From: Linnemannia elongata
Lineage: Eukaryota; Mortierellomycota; Mortierellomycetes; Mortierellales; Mortierellaceae
DNA length: 64,000 nt
Assembly (NCBI GenBank): GCA_036320915.1
Contig: JAXBDG010000004.1
Coordinates: forward strand, 186,001-250,000
Direction: 5' to 3'
Shown: positions 42,832 through 55,450 of the stretch, in pieces
How positions within the stretch are numbered: position 1 is the stretch's first letter
How the letters are laid out: every line of letters begins with the position of its first letter
The notes under the pieces: generated by a model
What the model saw: the letters and a program-made list of their open reading frames with translations, nothing else
What the model was told of the DNA's origin: nothing
The model's database searches: none
Position numbers and translations under genes: made by a program

Positions 42832-45800
42832 ATGGAAAGGGACTTGAATTCACCGTTTGAGGACTGGTCAAGTAACATCCATGCAGTCATCACTTTCCTT
42901 CAACCCTTCTTTGACGACTGGCGCAGCTATGCCTCCCTCGTCAGCGCCCTCCTCGGTGTCGGAGTCCTGATCATGGAGAACCAGGTCCTCCTTCGCATGC
43001 GCATGGGGCGCTGGGAGATCCTTGGCTACATCCTCTGTAAGTCTCTTCTCTTCATTCTTTTTTTCACACTCTACGTTGAAGTGAGAGAGAAAGAAAAAAA
43101 AAATTCTTATTCCGGTTGTGGTGTTGGCACACGAACTCTTCACTCACACGAGCAAACAAACAAAAAAAAACAAAGGACAAAAAGTCATCTCCAGTCCACA
43201 TGCGAACGAGTCCTTCTGGAATCAGTTCTTTATTACTTCTATCTTCTTCCTTTACTTCGCAGAGCCGTCAGTCGAACGAACCACAACAGCGACAAACGAC
43301 AACAATGTGTGGCTGTTTCCACAATTATCATCCCGTCTACTTGCGGATATGTGTGGTTCACTCTTAACTCACATCCACGCCCTTTTTTTTTTCTCCTGTT
43401 CTGCTTTTAGGGTGTATTGTAAGTAAAAGCTCCTTGGCTGAACGGCAATTGCATGGGACAAACGGGAAAAAGGAAATTGGTCAACAACCGACAAACATAT
43501 AACGGGATGGGCATGACGGGATACTTAATTAGCATCGAAACCCTTCGACCACGAGACCGGGACTACATATAACAAGGGACCAAAGCGGATAGAAAGACGA
43601 GAGTGAAAACTCTAAAGGATACATATCAAAATGGACATTGGACATCATCGTTGATAAGACAGAGAAAGAGGGAATTCATGCATCTTGGGAAACGGACAAG
43701 CTGCAGATATAGCTTGTTCACTCGATAGGAAGAGAGAAAGGGACACATCCCGGCAGAAGCGAGACCTTTTCTTTAGTGTCTAAGGGATGACTGAGTCGAC
43801 AGAGAACTGAAGCGAAAAGAGAGCAGCCAGGAGATAACGAAGAGCAAGGGGTGTCAACAACAACAAAAGAAAACAAGGGCGAGCCCAAAGAATCCAGGAG
43901 TAGGAGCGGGCGATTCATGATGGACAGAAAACGAACAGGCAGGGAGCAAGCAGTAGCAGGAGTTGAAATGGAATCTAGATAGGACCTAATCCACCTGGGG
44001 ATACATACCAAGAGGGTGCCCTGGATTTTTGTTCACTCTTTTCTCGTTTTCATCCTGCCCACCCCTCACCTTCTGTGCCCCTCGCTCGCCCCTTCCATCT
44101 CCCTCTCTTTTTTTTTCCTTCATTCTGGCATCTCTCCATGCGTTGTTGCTGAATTGTGTGGTTTGTGTTGCGTGTGCCCAAGTTGGTAGCTTGTGCAAAA
44201 AAAGAGACAAAAGTCGCGCCTTTTCATTGCTCTCGTGTTCTTTTCTTTCTTGTCTTCACTTCTTCCTTTTACCATTGTTCTCTTCCTTTGTGCTCTTTAC
44301 TATTCCTCTCATTCTCGTCTACATCCTCTGCAACTTCTTCCTCCTTTTTTTCGCTTGTCTCTGGCTCCTACTTCGTTTCAAGCAAGAAATTTAGCAATCG
44401 TTTTATGTATGCAAACAAAAAGGAAAAAATATTACTTGGACCTTGGGTCACACTTGCTTTCTGCATTTCAAAACAACCACCTAAGTGCAGGACTGAAACA
44501 CAACAACAACCGGGATTACCAAACTAGAGACAGCATGAGCATGGCAGCATGGGATGCGCCCAAATGTTAGACATGGTGGGGGACAACAACAAAAACAACA
44601 AGACAAAACTACTAGATTTATTAACCCTCTCCTCAATAATTGTTTGTTTTAGATCTCGTCGGTACTCGGACCTGTCTTTGACATTATTGTTATGCTTGGC
44701 TTGTTGGCTTATTGTCGTCAAAAGAGGTAAGGAGTTTGCAACAACTACTTTGCTCAATGCTTAAAACACACGGCCCTTGCCTCCTCTTTTACTTTTTTCT
44801 TGTTCTCGACCATCTCTCAACTTTCAATTTTCAGAGCACTTCGTTCTATCCTCTCGCCTCTTTACGCCTCCTTTGACTAAGCCCATTTTTTTTTGTCTGT
44901 CTATTCATAGTAACCGTATGCACATCACCAACGAATCCATCGCAAAAGGTAAACAGCCACTTCAGCCTCCTTCTTCGTCCTCTTCATCCGTTTATTACCA
45001 TACACCGCATTGTATCGATACTTTGAAGGAGACATAATCATCACTTTATCATGGCGACACAGAAAAGCAATGACTTTCACGTTGGGTTAACGTTGTAAAG
45101 TGACACGACCGACTAAACCGATATCTGCTTTATTTTTGATTAGCATTGATGCCACCACCAGTCGCCGGCAACTACAGGGTGATGGGCGCCGTGTGCATCA
45201 CTGCGACGGTCCTCACACTTTGCTCAAACGTGCTTTACATGCTGCGCGGATGGGAAGAGCCGCTGCCCTTTTACGACTGGTCCTCAAAGGGGATCCGATG
45301 GATGACCAGCCAGATCTGGTATGCGATCGGCATGATCTTTTTGTTCCATGTCGTGACACGCCCTGCCCAGAGCGGCGTTGTGCTCTTTGGCAAGTTTCCC
45401 AGAGATCTCTGGACCTACAAGGTAAAGAACCATGTTGTGTAAATGACGCGCACAATTGATTGTTGCCTTACCTTTCCCTAACTCCAATAATATTCCTGTC
45501 GTCAAAACAATAGTGGTACCTGTGCGCGCTGTACATTCCTATCCACTTTACACTATTGAAGCTGTGCACCATGTATAAGGACACCAAGCACATCCTGATC
45601 CCTCTGGAGATTGTCGTCGACATTGTCCTCTACAACGGACCCTTCCTGATAGTCCTGCAGAGACTGTTGTATCTGGCCTGGAAGGTTGCTTACGACGAGG
45701 CTGTGCTCACTGGTGCGATCTGTGAGGATGACTCGGGAATTATCGACACGCCAACCTTAACTCTTGGCTCTTTCCTGTGGACAAGACGTTCGGAGGACGA

Positions 45801-46272
45801 CGACCACCATCAGCAGCGTACGAGACGGCCAGGAACACATGGATATGTGGGGTTGTCGTTGACCGATTTGGACGAGGCAGAGTTAGGGCAAAGCCGGATC
45901 GTTGGTCGCGGAGGAAGCGGAAGGGGTTTCTCTCAGCAACAATCAATGTCCTCTGCCGGAGTAAGCTCGAGCAGCAGCAGTAGCAGTGGCAAGAAGCACA
46001 TCGGTGGTGGAGGCGCTGCTGCCCCCGCTTATGAAGCCCGGGACTCTTCTCAGCAACAACAGCAACAACAAAAGATGTCTCCCAAGCCAGCGTCTTCTCC
46101 CAGGGGACCATCACCCAGGTCGACACCCAGATCCTCTCCACGGACTTCTCCAAGGACGTCGCCCAAGACTGGAAGCCCACTTCGCAATGTGCTGTTCAGT
46201 ATGGAGTCTACGGATGAGGAGGACAGTGATGACGAGGACAGCGGCTCCAAGGGCAAAGATGAGCGCCAGTAG
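42832..46272 (+). CDS. Multipass membrane protein of unknown function with an 8-nt microexon
   Basis: Six exons close in phase: 42832-43036, 43411-43418, 44653-44726, 44911-44948, 45144-45421 and 45514-46272, for 453 aa. Residues about 30-240 contain roughly six hydrophobic segments, such as SLVSALLGVGVLIM, ILWCIISSVLGPVFDIIVML, VMGAVCITATVLTLC, IWYAIGMIFLFHVV, WYLCALYIPIHFTLL and EIVVDIVLYNGPFLIVLQ. The rest is a cytosolic-looking tail with Ser, Gln and Gly runs and a proline-directed cluster (S-P-R-S-T-P-R-S-S-P-R-T-S-P) that could be a kinase target, ending in an acidic stretch. The 8-nt exon GGTGTATT is flanked by TTTTAG and GTAAGT and is required to keep frame between exons 1 and 3. No family is recognised. 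Introns 1 and 2 are unusually long (374 and 1234 bases). Confidence 0.82.
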
Positions 46273-46899
46273 GAAATGAGGCTCGTCTGAAGAATGTACC
46301 AGACCTCACAACCACAAAAAACTGGAGTCGGGAGACAATAAGGACTTTGCCCAGGTTTTTGTTTGATCCGACGACTCCATGCTCTAATCGACACCAACAA
46401 AACACCATCATAGATACCCCCATTTCGCCCGTCGCCACTATCGGCACCATTATTACCACAACACTTGGAGGGCAGAGCCGCACGCCATCGTAACCATGGA
46501 GAAAGACTAACCTCATTCCCCAACAATTGAGCTGGCCCGGCGGTTATAAAGGGAGAGATCGATTCTCTTTCCCTCTTCCCTTTCCTCTTCTTTCCATTTC
46601 CTTTTCCTTCCTTCCTTCCTTCCTTCTCGTCAACACTGTCTTTCTCTTTTTATTATTCTCTTTCCTGTTTCTCCCTCCTTTTTCTGCCACGTTTTCTACC
46701 CTTTGTTATCCATCTATTCCCGCTTTCTCATCTACTCACATACCCCTTTCATTATTTTCTCGTTTTTTTTATTATCGTTTGTTCGTCTGTCACTTGTATT
46801 ATCGTTTCCTTTGTACAGTATCTTGTTTTGCCTCTTAATAAATCTCGTCCTATATATCTACTCCACTTGCACCTTTTTCATTCTCTTTCACAAGCAACA
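46273..46899. other. Intergenic region with an orphan promoter-like segment
   Basis: TATAAA at 46545-46550 is followed by ~280 bases of CT-rich sequence, the arrangement seen upstream of genes in this window, but the only frame after it is the short one at 46900. Confidence 0.5.
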
Positions 46900-46977
46900 A
46901 TGCCGCCGACTCGCACTACACAGACTGGCGTCTTGCCGCGTTTTTTAATTGAGGACAACAAGAGATACTCGACATAA
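46900..46977 (+). CDS. Possible 25-aa small open reading frame
   Basis: ATG at 46900 in a favourable context (CAACAATGC) opens MPPTRTTQTGVLPRFLIED and ends NKRYST. It lies downstream of a TATAAA (46545) and a CT-rich leader. No relatives are recognised, and it may equally be the first exon of a longer gene or chance. Confidence 0.25.
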   Translation: MPPTRTTQTGVLPRFLIEDNKRYST

Positions 46978-48060
46978 GAACGCCACACCGTCGGCCCAAA
47001 CCAGTCTCCCACCTCAATGCACGGCTGTCAATTCAGGAACAAAACAAAACAGACTTGCATTGTACGACGTCCTACTTGGAGCGCAAGATGTAATTGGACA
47101 GTAGGAGGCAAGCAAGACAAACTCGTCTTTCGTCTTTCTCTGTCATCGATCGATAACAAAACCAACCATCAATAGTTGAGAAAAGACGGGTCAGCAGGTT
47201 TTTGCAAGTTGTTTGAGCGTGGGGGGGGGGGGAGGGTTTTGGTGTGGGTGAGGGTCTGAATTGGTTTGAACCTCTTTCCTAGGAAGATTTCGGAAATGCA
47301 AAGTGATGGCGGGCTAAACGCCTCTTTCTTGATTTCCAGGACGAGTGAGAAAGGGTGAACAGAGGCGGACCCTGCGTAACAGACTTGATAATTGTCCGTT
47401 GGAAGAAAACTGGCGCCGAGCAGAGGAGTAAATAGACACACTGGCCGCTTTTTTTTTTTTTTTTTTTTTGGAGAATGGATTTTCTAGTTCCGATATCCTC
47501 CACGAGGAGAGTAGATGACCTTGTTGACTACAAGGTGTAAAGAAAGAGAAGAATAGATAGCTGTCGGAAAGTACAGGAGGAGGAGGGTTGGAGAAAAAGA
47601 GTTGGGGAGAGGGAAGGGGAGCACGGGTGCACAGTTTGTTGTCTGAGACGGAGAGTGTGAGAGTTGAAGCGAGGAACAATGAGGAGAAGGAGAAAAAAAA
47701 AAGAAAAAAAAAGAAGGTTAGGTTTGTGGAGAACAGCAATAGTAGGACACAAGAAGCTATGATGCCAATGAACAATGGACAATGGGCAATGAATCTGCCC
47801 TGTTTTGCCCGCGACCCACCTTTTTTTTTTTTTTTTTCTTGAGGCTGGATGGCAAGATGGGTGAAAAATTGGCCGTGGGAGAACTTGGAGAAATGGTCAC
47901 ATGATGAACAGATCCCCGGACTTGAACGGGATTGATTCTGACAGTGTCAGAGCCATTTAGTTCAAAGAGGGGAACCAATTGTCCAATCAGAATTGAGCCT
48001 GGGGGTGTGTACTGATGTTGCTGGTGCGGTGGTCCATTGATGTGTAAGGTAATGAACGGG
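46978..48060. other. Intergenic region upstream of carnitine acetyltransferase
   Basis: The region includes T-runs at about 47449-47469 and 47821-47837, a G-run near 47221-47231 and an A-rich tract near 47694-47712. No gene is supported. Confidence 0.5.
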
Positions 48061-48067
48061 TATAAAA
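48061..48067 (+). promoter_or_regulatory. TATA box (TATAAAA) of the carnitine acetyltransferase gene
   Basis: TATAAAA at 48061 is 202 bases before the start codon at 48263 and is followed by a pyrimidine-rich leader. Confidence 0.6.
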
Positions 48068-48262
48068 GGGCCTTGTTCCTGTTTCTATATGAGAAGTTGT
48101 CTTTTTATTCCCCTTCTTTCTTTTTACTTCTTTTCTTCTTCTTCTTCTTCTTTACTCTCCACTCTCCCTCGCTCTTCCTTTACCCTCCCCTCCCTACTCT
48201 CTCCCTTCCTTCCTTTTCTTTAAAACCCTTCAATAACCTCCGCGTTTCCGCCTCTATCCTTC

Positions 48263-51200
48263 ATGTCTCTTCGCGCCTTGGCCACTGCTTCCAGACCCTT
48301 CCTCCTCAACTCTCTCAAGAACACCATCAAGCCCCAGCAACCCAAGGTACGTTTTCCTTGTTCTTTGCTACTCCTTGTTACTACTGTCCCTTCTGTCCCC
48401 TGCAGGAACTGGAAAACAATCATACATAATTATAATCGACAACACTCCTTCAAAACAACAAAAAAACTGATTCAACTCATTCTTCACAACCCTGCTGCAA
48501 TTAGATCATCTCCAACATGCTCTACAGAAACTACACTAGCGCTTCTGCCGTCCCCGCCTCCATCCCCGGATTGGGCCAGCCCGATATGACCAAGGGCCCC
48601 CTCTACCGTTACGACACTGCCCTCCCCAAGTTGCCCGTCCCCACCTTGGCCGAGACCTGTGCCCGCTACTTGAAGTCGGTCCGCCCCCTCTTGAACGAAA
48701 AGGAGTTTGCTGAGACCACTGCCGCCGTTGCCGAGTTCCAGAAGCCCGGCGGTGTCGGTGAGGAGCTCCAGAAGCGTCTTCTTGCCAAGGCCAACGACCC
48801 CAAGACCGTTAACTGGCTCGAGGACTGGTGGAACGACCTTGCTTACTTCGGATACCGTGATCCCGTCGTCATCTACGTCTCATACTTTTACGCCTACAAG
48901 GATGACCGTCTCCGCCGCAAGCCCACCCAGCGTGCCGCTGCTATCATCCAGGCCGCCATGGACTTCCGTCGCCAGGTTGTTGATGAGTCGTTGGCCCCTG
49001 AGATGGCCAAGAAGCAGCCCTTGGACTCTTCCACCTACAAGTACATGTTCAACGCCTGCAGATACCCCGCTAAGCCCAGCGATTTCGAGTTGGCCTTTGA
49101 CCCTGCCCAGAACAACCACGTTGCCGTTGTCCGCCACAACCAGTTCTTCACCTTCGATCTGGTCAAGGACGGCAAGGTCTTGAGCACTGCCGATATTGAG
49201 GCTCAGTTGGATGCTATTGTCAAGTTGGCTGGTGACCGCAAGGACCCCTCCATCGGTGTCTTGACCTCTGACAACCGTGACATCTGGACCGAGGTAATTA
49301 TTTTTATTTCATATTGAGAGGAATGATGCACTCGGATTGTTGGGTGTGTGTTTATATGAAGAAACAGTGTGGGATAATTGGACATGCCAATGGATAATGG
49401 GTTGGAAAAGGAGAGATCGGTCGGGCCGATGATGATCAAACTTTACTCGACACGACACGGCCGGACCGAGAAGCTACTTGCATCAAGAACGACAGCAATG
49501 AAAGCAAAGAAAAAAGGATAAAAAAGGTGAAGCCAAGAAAAGAGTGTGGAATCGGCTTGATTCTTCTCAAGCCAAGCGATCCGCTTTTCTTTTTTTTTTC
49601 TTTTTACTTTTTTTGATTAGAATGATACGGAGAAGAGGGCTCTCGAATTTTCTTTTATTTTTTCTCTTTTCACTTTGTTGTGAACCCACAGCACAAACCG
49701 ACACTTTTTTTTCAATCTCGCTCTCACATGGACATATACTTCGACAAACCGGACTTGCAAGATCTATCCGGTTGTTCTTCTTTCTCCTGTGTGCATCGTC
49801 ATTTTCTGGCATATCGATTTGTTTGTTTGTTTTTGTCGACAAAAACAACAACAACAACAACAACAACAACTCGTGGCTGCAAAGTGGATGGTTCTCTCCC
49901 TCCCTTTTTGTTTTGCTTGTTTGGTTTTCATGATTGTATTACCTACTCTCATGCCATTCACAATAACAGCATCCATTCAGGGCAAACCGATAACACAAGG
50001 GAGCATTACTTTATTTGGCTACTACCTTCTCTCTCCTGCCAATTATCCACACTTCAAAGCGAACTCTTTTCATTTCTTCCCTTTTCCCATCGGCGAGGCT
50101 GCTGTATGGGCAAGATCACTTTCCGTCGTTCTCAACCCCACCCTTCCCCTTCCTTTTTTTTTTTTTTTTTTGTCTTTGTCGTCCACAACACTTCAACCCC
50201 GCACACTTGTACCCTTTTTATTTATTTATTTTCGATCGACGACGCCCTTTGTTGTTCCTTTGTTCTCTTTCGGCTCTTTCGTGTCTTCTGTTACTCCGGA
50301 CTTCACTTTCACATGGGCATGGGGGTATTCGAAGAGAGTGCAAGACATATACACAGCAAGCGAAGAGCGAATCATTGTCGTCATTCACTCTGATCGGCTC
50401 CCTGGCTGGACACTGGAACAGCTTTCTTGTCTTCTTGTCTTGATCTCCGATCAGATATCTACTCCTCACTCGTTCTTCACACGTTCAATCCTATGACCAT
50501 GACCACGACTATACCCAACCATACCTTACAATGATATGCACGGTGTTACATTCAATTAACAGTAACTCATCACATCCACCTTGAAAATAATAGGCCCGCA
50601 AGACTCTTATCAACGCTGGCTCGCAGAACGAGGAGCTCCTCCGCAAGATCGAGTCGTCTGTCTTCTTGCTCTGCTTGGATGACTCCAGCCCCGTCACCCG
50701 CGACGAGGTCTCCCGCGCCTGCTGGCACGGAGATGGCCGCAACCGTTTCTTCGACAAGGCTCTCCAGTTCATTGTCTTTGAGAACGGCAAGGCCGGTTTC
50801 ATGGGCGAGGTGAGTCTTTTTCTTCAATGTCTTATTGCCATTTAAAAAAAAAAAAAAAAGGGCATCACATAACGACAAAGTGCTAACCATGGATCATGAT
50901 TCCCCTTTGATGGCAATAGCACTCGACTATGGATGGTACCCCCACTTGCCGCTTGAACGACTATGTCTGCACCACCTTGGCCCAGAACAAGATCGACCAC
51001 GGCTCGGCCACCGTCTCTGCCAACTTGGAGGCACCCAAGAAGCTCAACTTTGCCTTCAACACCGCCGTCCACAAGGCAATCGAGACCTCGGAGAAGAACT
51101 TTGAGGAGTTGATTGGCAAGCACGGATTGCACGTCCAGAACTACGAGGGATACGGCAAGGGCTTGATCAAGAAGTTCAAGTGTTCGCCCGACGCCTACGT

Positions 51201-51783
51201 CCAGATGATCATCCAGCTCGCCTACTTCAAGATGCACGGCGTCTCCCGTCCCACCTACGAGTCTGCCCAGGTTCGTAAGTTCCAGCACGGCCGTACCGAG
51301 ACCTGCCGTACCGTCTCGACCGAGTCTGTCGCCTGGGTCAAGGCCATGGAGGACCCTCACGTCTCTGCTGCCCAGAAGACCGACCTCTTCAAGAAGGCCC
51401 TTGCCTCCCACGTCGAATACATGTCCAAGGCTGTTGAGGGTCACGGTGTCGACCGTCACTTGTTGGGACTTCGTCTCTCGCTCAAGTCGCACGAGTCCAA
51501 GCCCACGATGTTCCAGCAGGAGATCTTCAGCCGGTCGTGCCACTGGAACTTGTCGACCTCCCAGTTGTCCGGAGAGCACTTTGATGGATACGGTTGGGGT
51601 GAGGTTGTCCCCGATGGTTACGGAGTTGCCTACATGGTTAACGAGCACAACTTGTCGTTCAACGTTGCTTCGATGAAGGAGATGCACCCCGAGCGCTTGC
51701 ACCACTACTTGAAGGAGTCTGCCACTGAGATGAAGCAGCTCTTTGAGCAGACCCTTTTGGAGGCTCCCAAGTCCAAGCTGTAA
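48263..51783 (+). CDS. CAT2: Carnitine O-acetyltransferase, mitochondrial and peroxisomal signals
   Basis: The enzyme transfers acetyl groups between CoA and carnitine so acetyl units made in peroxisomes can enter mitochondria. Four exons close in phase: 48263-48346, 48505-49293, 50594-50809 and 50920-51783, for 650 aa. The N-terminus (M-S-L-R-A-L-A-T-A-S-R-P-F) is a likely mitochondrial presequence. The C-terminus is S-K-L, a canonical PTS1 peroxisomal signal. Y-R-Y-D-T-A-L-P-K-L-P-V-P opens the family domain. The catalytic histidine is H364 in GEHSTMDGTP, and its codon is the first of exon 4. STS and the C-terminal GYGWGEVVPDGYG motif are present. M33 at the start of exon 2 could begin a form lacking the presequence, as known for yeast CAT2. 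Intron 2 (49294-50593) is 1300 bases and holds a CAA microsatellite and a T-run. Confidence 0.96.
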
Positions 51784-53258
51784 ATCACCCTTTTTCTTTT
51801 CTATGACACCCTTTTATTCTTTTCTCTCTCTTTTTGCATTTAGAAATATCGACATGAATACACGATAATAAAAATGACTTGTAAATAACCCCCTCTTCGG
51901 TACCTTTGGCACTTTTTCTAATGAATGTGTGTATGGATACCGGCCTGGCACACATCTTGTATTTGATGTGCTCAGGTCGTCCATGTCTGACAAGGGCATA
52001 ATTTTTTCGTGTAATTGATGCTAGGAAGGAGGGAAATACGACAGTGTGCCTAGGGAAACATGAGTATTGTGCCATCGTGGGCGATTTAGAGGCTCGTTGT
52101 GGTGCTTTCGATGTACGTGAGAGTAGCTAGGGTTCTGATCACTCGGAGCTTTTTGAGCCGTGGGAGTTTGTATTCATAGGTTCGTAAGCGATATAAAAAA
52201 TAAAAAAAATGAAAAAGGGCTAGCCTTGACAGAATGTCTGACCGACAGGCGGAAAGATTTCGCAGGTGGAACGACAGGGGCCAGTGAGAGAGAGGAGGAT
52301 CATTCACGTTGCTAAGGGTTGTGAACGACTTGTCCTATCTCATTTTTCAACAGGCTGCAAGGTCTTTGGACGGCGAGGCAAATAGGTCATGCGTCGCAGG
52401 CTGTAAGGAGATGAAGGAACGTGGAGAAGGTGAGGGAAGAGGAGAGTTCTGCCTCTTTTTTTTTTTTTTTGCTCTGCGACTCGTAGAAGACTAGTGAGAC
52501 AACTGGGCGGCGCACATCTATTATTTTTTCTCGCCTTTGTGTCTAATCCATGGGAAAGACGGGGCATGGTCTCTGGGTACACTTTGCAGACGATGGCACC
52601 CCTCCCTCATTCTTATGCCCTAAGAATGATCGACGATCAGCGGAAGGCCGATCTACCATCCATCCAGGCACCATCACTGATCACTTTTATCTGTCTTGGT
52701 AAGAGATCAAAAATACTTTTTGATCGAAATGAAAGAACAGTCGTGGTTGAAGGAAATGAATTCTGGTCAACAACGACTCTTCTCACATTCTTGACAGCTT
52801 ATGGGGAATGACTCGTGAATGGCAATGGTGGCATTCAAAAGAGAAAAGAACGGAACAAGCAAGAAATATGGTCCTTCCGCCATGGAATTGACAGGAAGCG
52901 ATGGATTAGAACAGAAAGCCTGCACGAGTCCTTGAGATTTTGTACTGTACGTTAGTTGCCGCCCTTTGGAGTCCTTTAGTTCTCTCTCGTTTCCTCTTCA
53001 CTTTCCTCACCTAAACCCACCACTCTCTTTGCCAATAATAATACAACTGCCACTCTTTTGTGCGACTATCTGCAGCTACAACTTTCTTTTCTTCCGAGAG
53101 TTTCACCCTTTTACACTCTTTCCTTCTTACTTCCCTACTCCTCAACCTTTCACACCTCTCTCCTTTGCACTACCTCCACTACTACCACCTCCACTACTAC
53201 CCCCTCTTCTCTCGCTCGCAGCCACACACCCACATACACACACATACATATAATAGAG
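51784..53258. other. Intergenic region between carnitine acetyltransferase and MAF1
   Basis: The left part is the 3' flank with AATAAAA near 51867. The right part, from about 52970, is the CT-rich MAF1 leader with a CACATACA repeat just before the ATG. A T-run is at about 52457-52470. No other gene is seen. Confidence 0.5.
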
Positions 53259-55450
53259 ATGAAGTTTCTTGAGTACGCGGGCATAGACGCCATCAACAGC
53301 GCCCTCGTCTTCGAGACACCCGAATGCAAAGTCTACGGCAGAGTCGAGCCCTACTCCTGTAAGTCTCTTTCTCTTCTTTTAACCTTCCAACCGATGAAGG
53401 TTGTAGTGTTGCCTCTCAGATGGTGATGGCCTCTCCCTGTGTTCTTCATAGATGACAATCGTCCCTGACCCATAAACCCTTTTTTCTCTTCACTCCTCCT
53501 CTTTCACACCATACATACTACTCTTTCTGTCCGTCTCCCTGGTTTCCTTTCTTATTCCACACTCTTCCGTCCCCTTACTCTTTCTCCTTCTCACCACCAC
53601 CTCTCTTTTGGTTCGGCCCATCTCTTCTGTTCTATCCTCTCCCCTCCCATTTTATCCATTCTCTGGCTCCCTTCACTCCTCTTCTCCTTCCTTCCTTCCA
53701 CTTTTACCTCTTCCTCAAAACCAACAAAAAAAACACAAATAGGCAAGGCGGCAGGAGCGGACAAGAAGCTTTACAAACAAATCGAGATCAAATACGATCC
53801 ATCCAACAGCCCGCCCGACTCTACCGATGGGCCCAGCAGTAGTTTCCGCAACATCATCTCGCCCTTTGGACCCCTCGACCAACCGGCCTCCCGGAGAACA
53901 CTTTTTTATTTGATTGGCACCCTCAATGCCTCCTTCCCTGACTATGACTTTTCGTAAGTAATCCTTCCTCTCCTTTGCGGATTGGCCACCCCTTCGTTCG
54001 CTTCCTTCACCCGTCCGTCGCCCTTCACCCAACAACACCAACAAACAACTTGACCCAAGAGGACTAGACACAGGCTAGGGCAAATTGGTTGGCAAATTGG
54101 GCGGGTCTATTCATGTGACTTTCAGAAACAGCTGGGACAATTGATGGACGGACGGAAGACGAAAGAGCTCACACAGACGAGACAGGAAGGAGGGGCTTTG
54201 AGTGGAGCGGGAGGAAGGGAGAGATACATGAGGAGATGACTGGTAACCCAAAAATATGAGATACAATGACATGATATCATATTCTGGGGTTATTGCGGAT
54301 CGGGAACTCAATTCTGGGCAAAAGACAAGTCCTTTAGAGTCTGTCCCGGCGTATTGCTTGGGCGCGGGCGAGACAAGACAAAGAACAATGGACATAGCAC
54401 GACGGAGTGTCGAGAGATGGAGTACGGAGTGAGGGCTCGATCCACAAATGGTGGTGTCCGTGTGTTGGTTTATTTGTTTCGCTTGTTTGTTGGGATGGGA
54501 ATGGGTTTGGATCTTTCTTTCGTTCTTTCCAGCAATGCACTCACCCACACACATATGCACTGTTCTATTTTCTTTTTTTTCTTTCCTTCTCTTTGGGTAT
54601 GCTTTGCTAATTAACTAATGGCCGAAATACAAACACCTTCCAATCTGAAATAGGGATGCGAAACCTGAACAGTTCCGGAAAGAACCATCGGTATCGATGG
54701 TGGTCAACTCGGTCAATTCGACACTGCTGAACCACGGGAATGATCGTGCAGTCAAGGAGCTTCGGATCTGGGACTCAATTGACAACCTCATCGACTTTGA
54801 GGACTCGGACGTTTACTCCTACAATCCCGAGAGTGACTCTGACCCCAACGACGAGGAGGGCGGTGGAACTTTGTACGTCTTCGCGTCTTCTCTCTCTTTT
54901 TTTTTTTGCTTCTCTTCACACAACTTTGGTGCAGAGAGTTGTAGGATGTGGATTACTAACCAACTATCTTTTTTTGTTCAATTGGTGTAGATGGTCTTTC
55001 AACTACTTCTTTTTCAACCGAAAACTGAAAAGAATCATTTACTTTACAATGCGAGGAGTCAGGTACGGCCATTTCTTGGACAGGGACCTTGAATTGGATT
55101 GGATGGCCAAAAATAAGCAATTCCACACGGATGTCATCTGATGTTCCAGTGTTTATTCACCTGTGTAACTTACTGACATGCCCATTCCTTCTTGACATCT
55201 TTATGTTATTTTGTAGCTATGGTGCACCCTGCGAGGATGGCGACGAGGATGATTTTTCGGACTTGAGCGACGACGATGTCGGATTCGCCAGCCATCGACG
55301 GAAAAGGTACACTATTTCGCTTTGATCGGCTTTGAGGATCGCTGCTGTTATATCTCCTTGCCTCCCTCTGCTTTGCTAACCCTCAATTCTTTTTCCTCAA
55401 TTAGTTATCGATATGATGACTATGTTGCGGGAGAGATGGACATGATGTAA
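53259..55450 (+). CDS. MAF1: MAF1, repressor of RNA polymerase III
   Basis: MAF1 binds and represses RNA polymerase III under nutrient stress and is controlled by TOR and PKA. Six exons close in phase: 53259-53358, 53743-53953, 54654-54872, 54991-55062, 55217-55306 and 55405-55450, for 245 aa. The A-box start is [16 protein letters not shown] with [26 protein letters not shown] and the B/C-box regions [15 protein letters not shown] and YFTMRG follow. The linker between A and B (about 50-75) is Pro/Ser-rich and a likely phosphorylation region. The C-terminus is acidic, as in homologues. Five introns are all phase-consistent, and each ends in TAG. Confidence 0.95.

Noticed and set aside
47880..47960. 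tRNA-like T-arm (CCCG-TTCAAGT-CGGG on the minus strand) with a CTGACACTGTCAG hairpin
   Set aside because: No acceptor stem or D arm can be formed at the right distances.
50842..51705. 287-codon minus-strand frame
   Set aside because: It is antisense to carnitine acetyltransferase exon 4, with Val/Leu/Gly/Asp-rich shadow composition.
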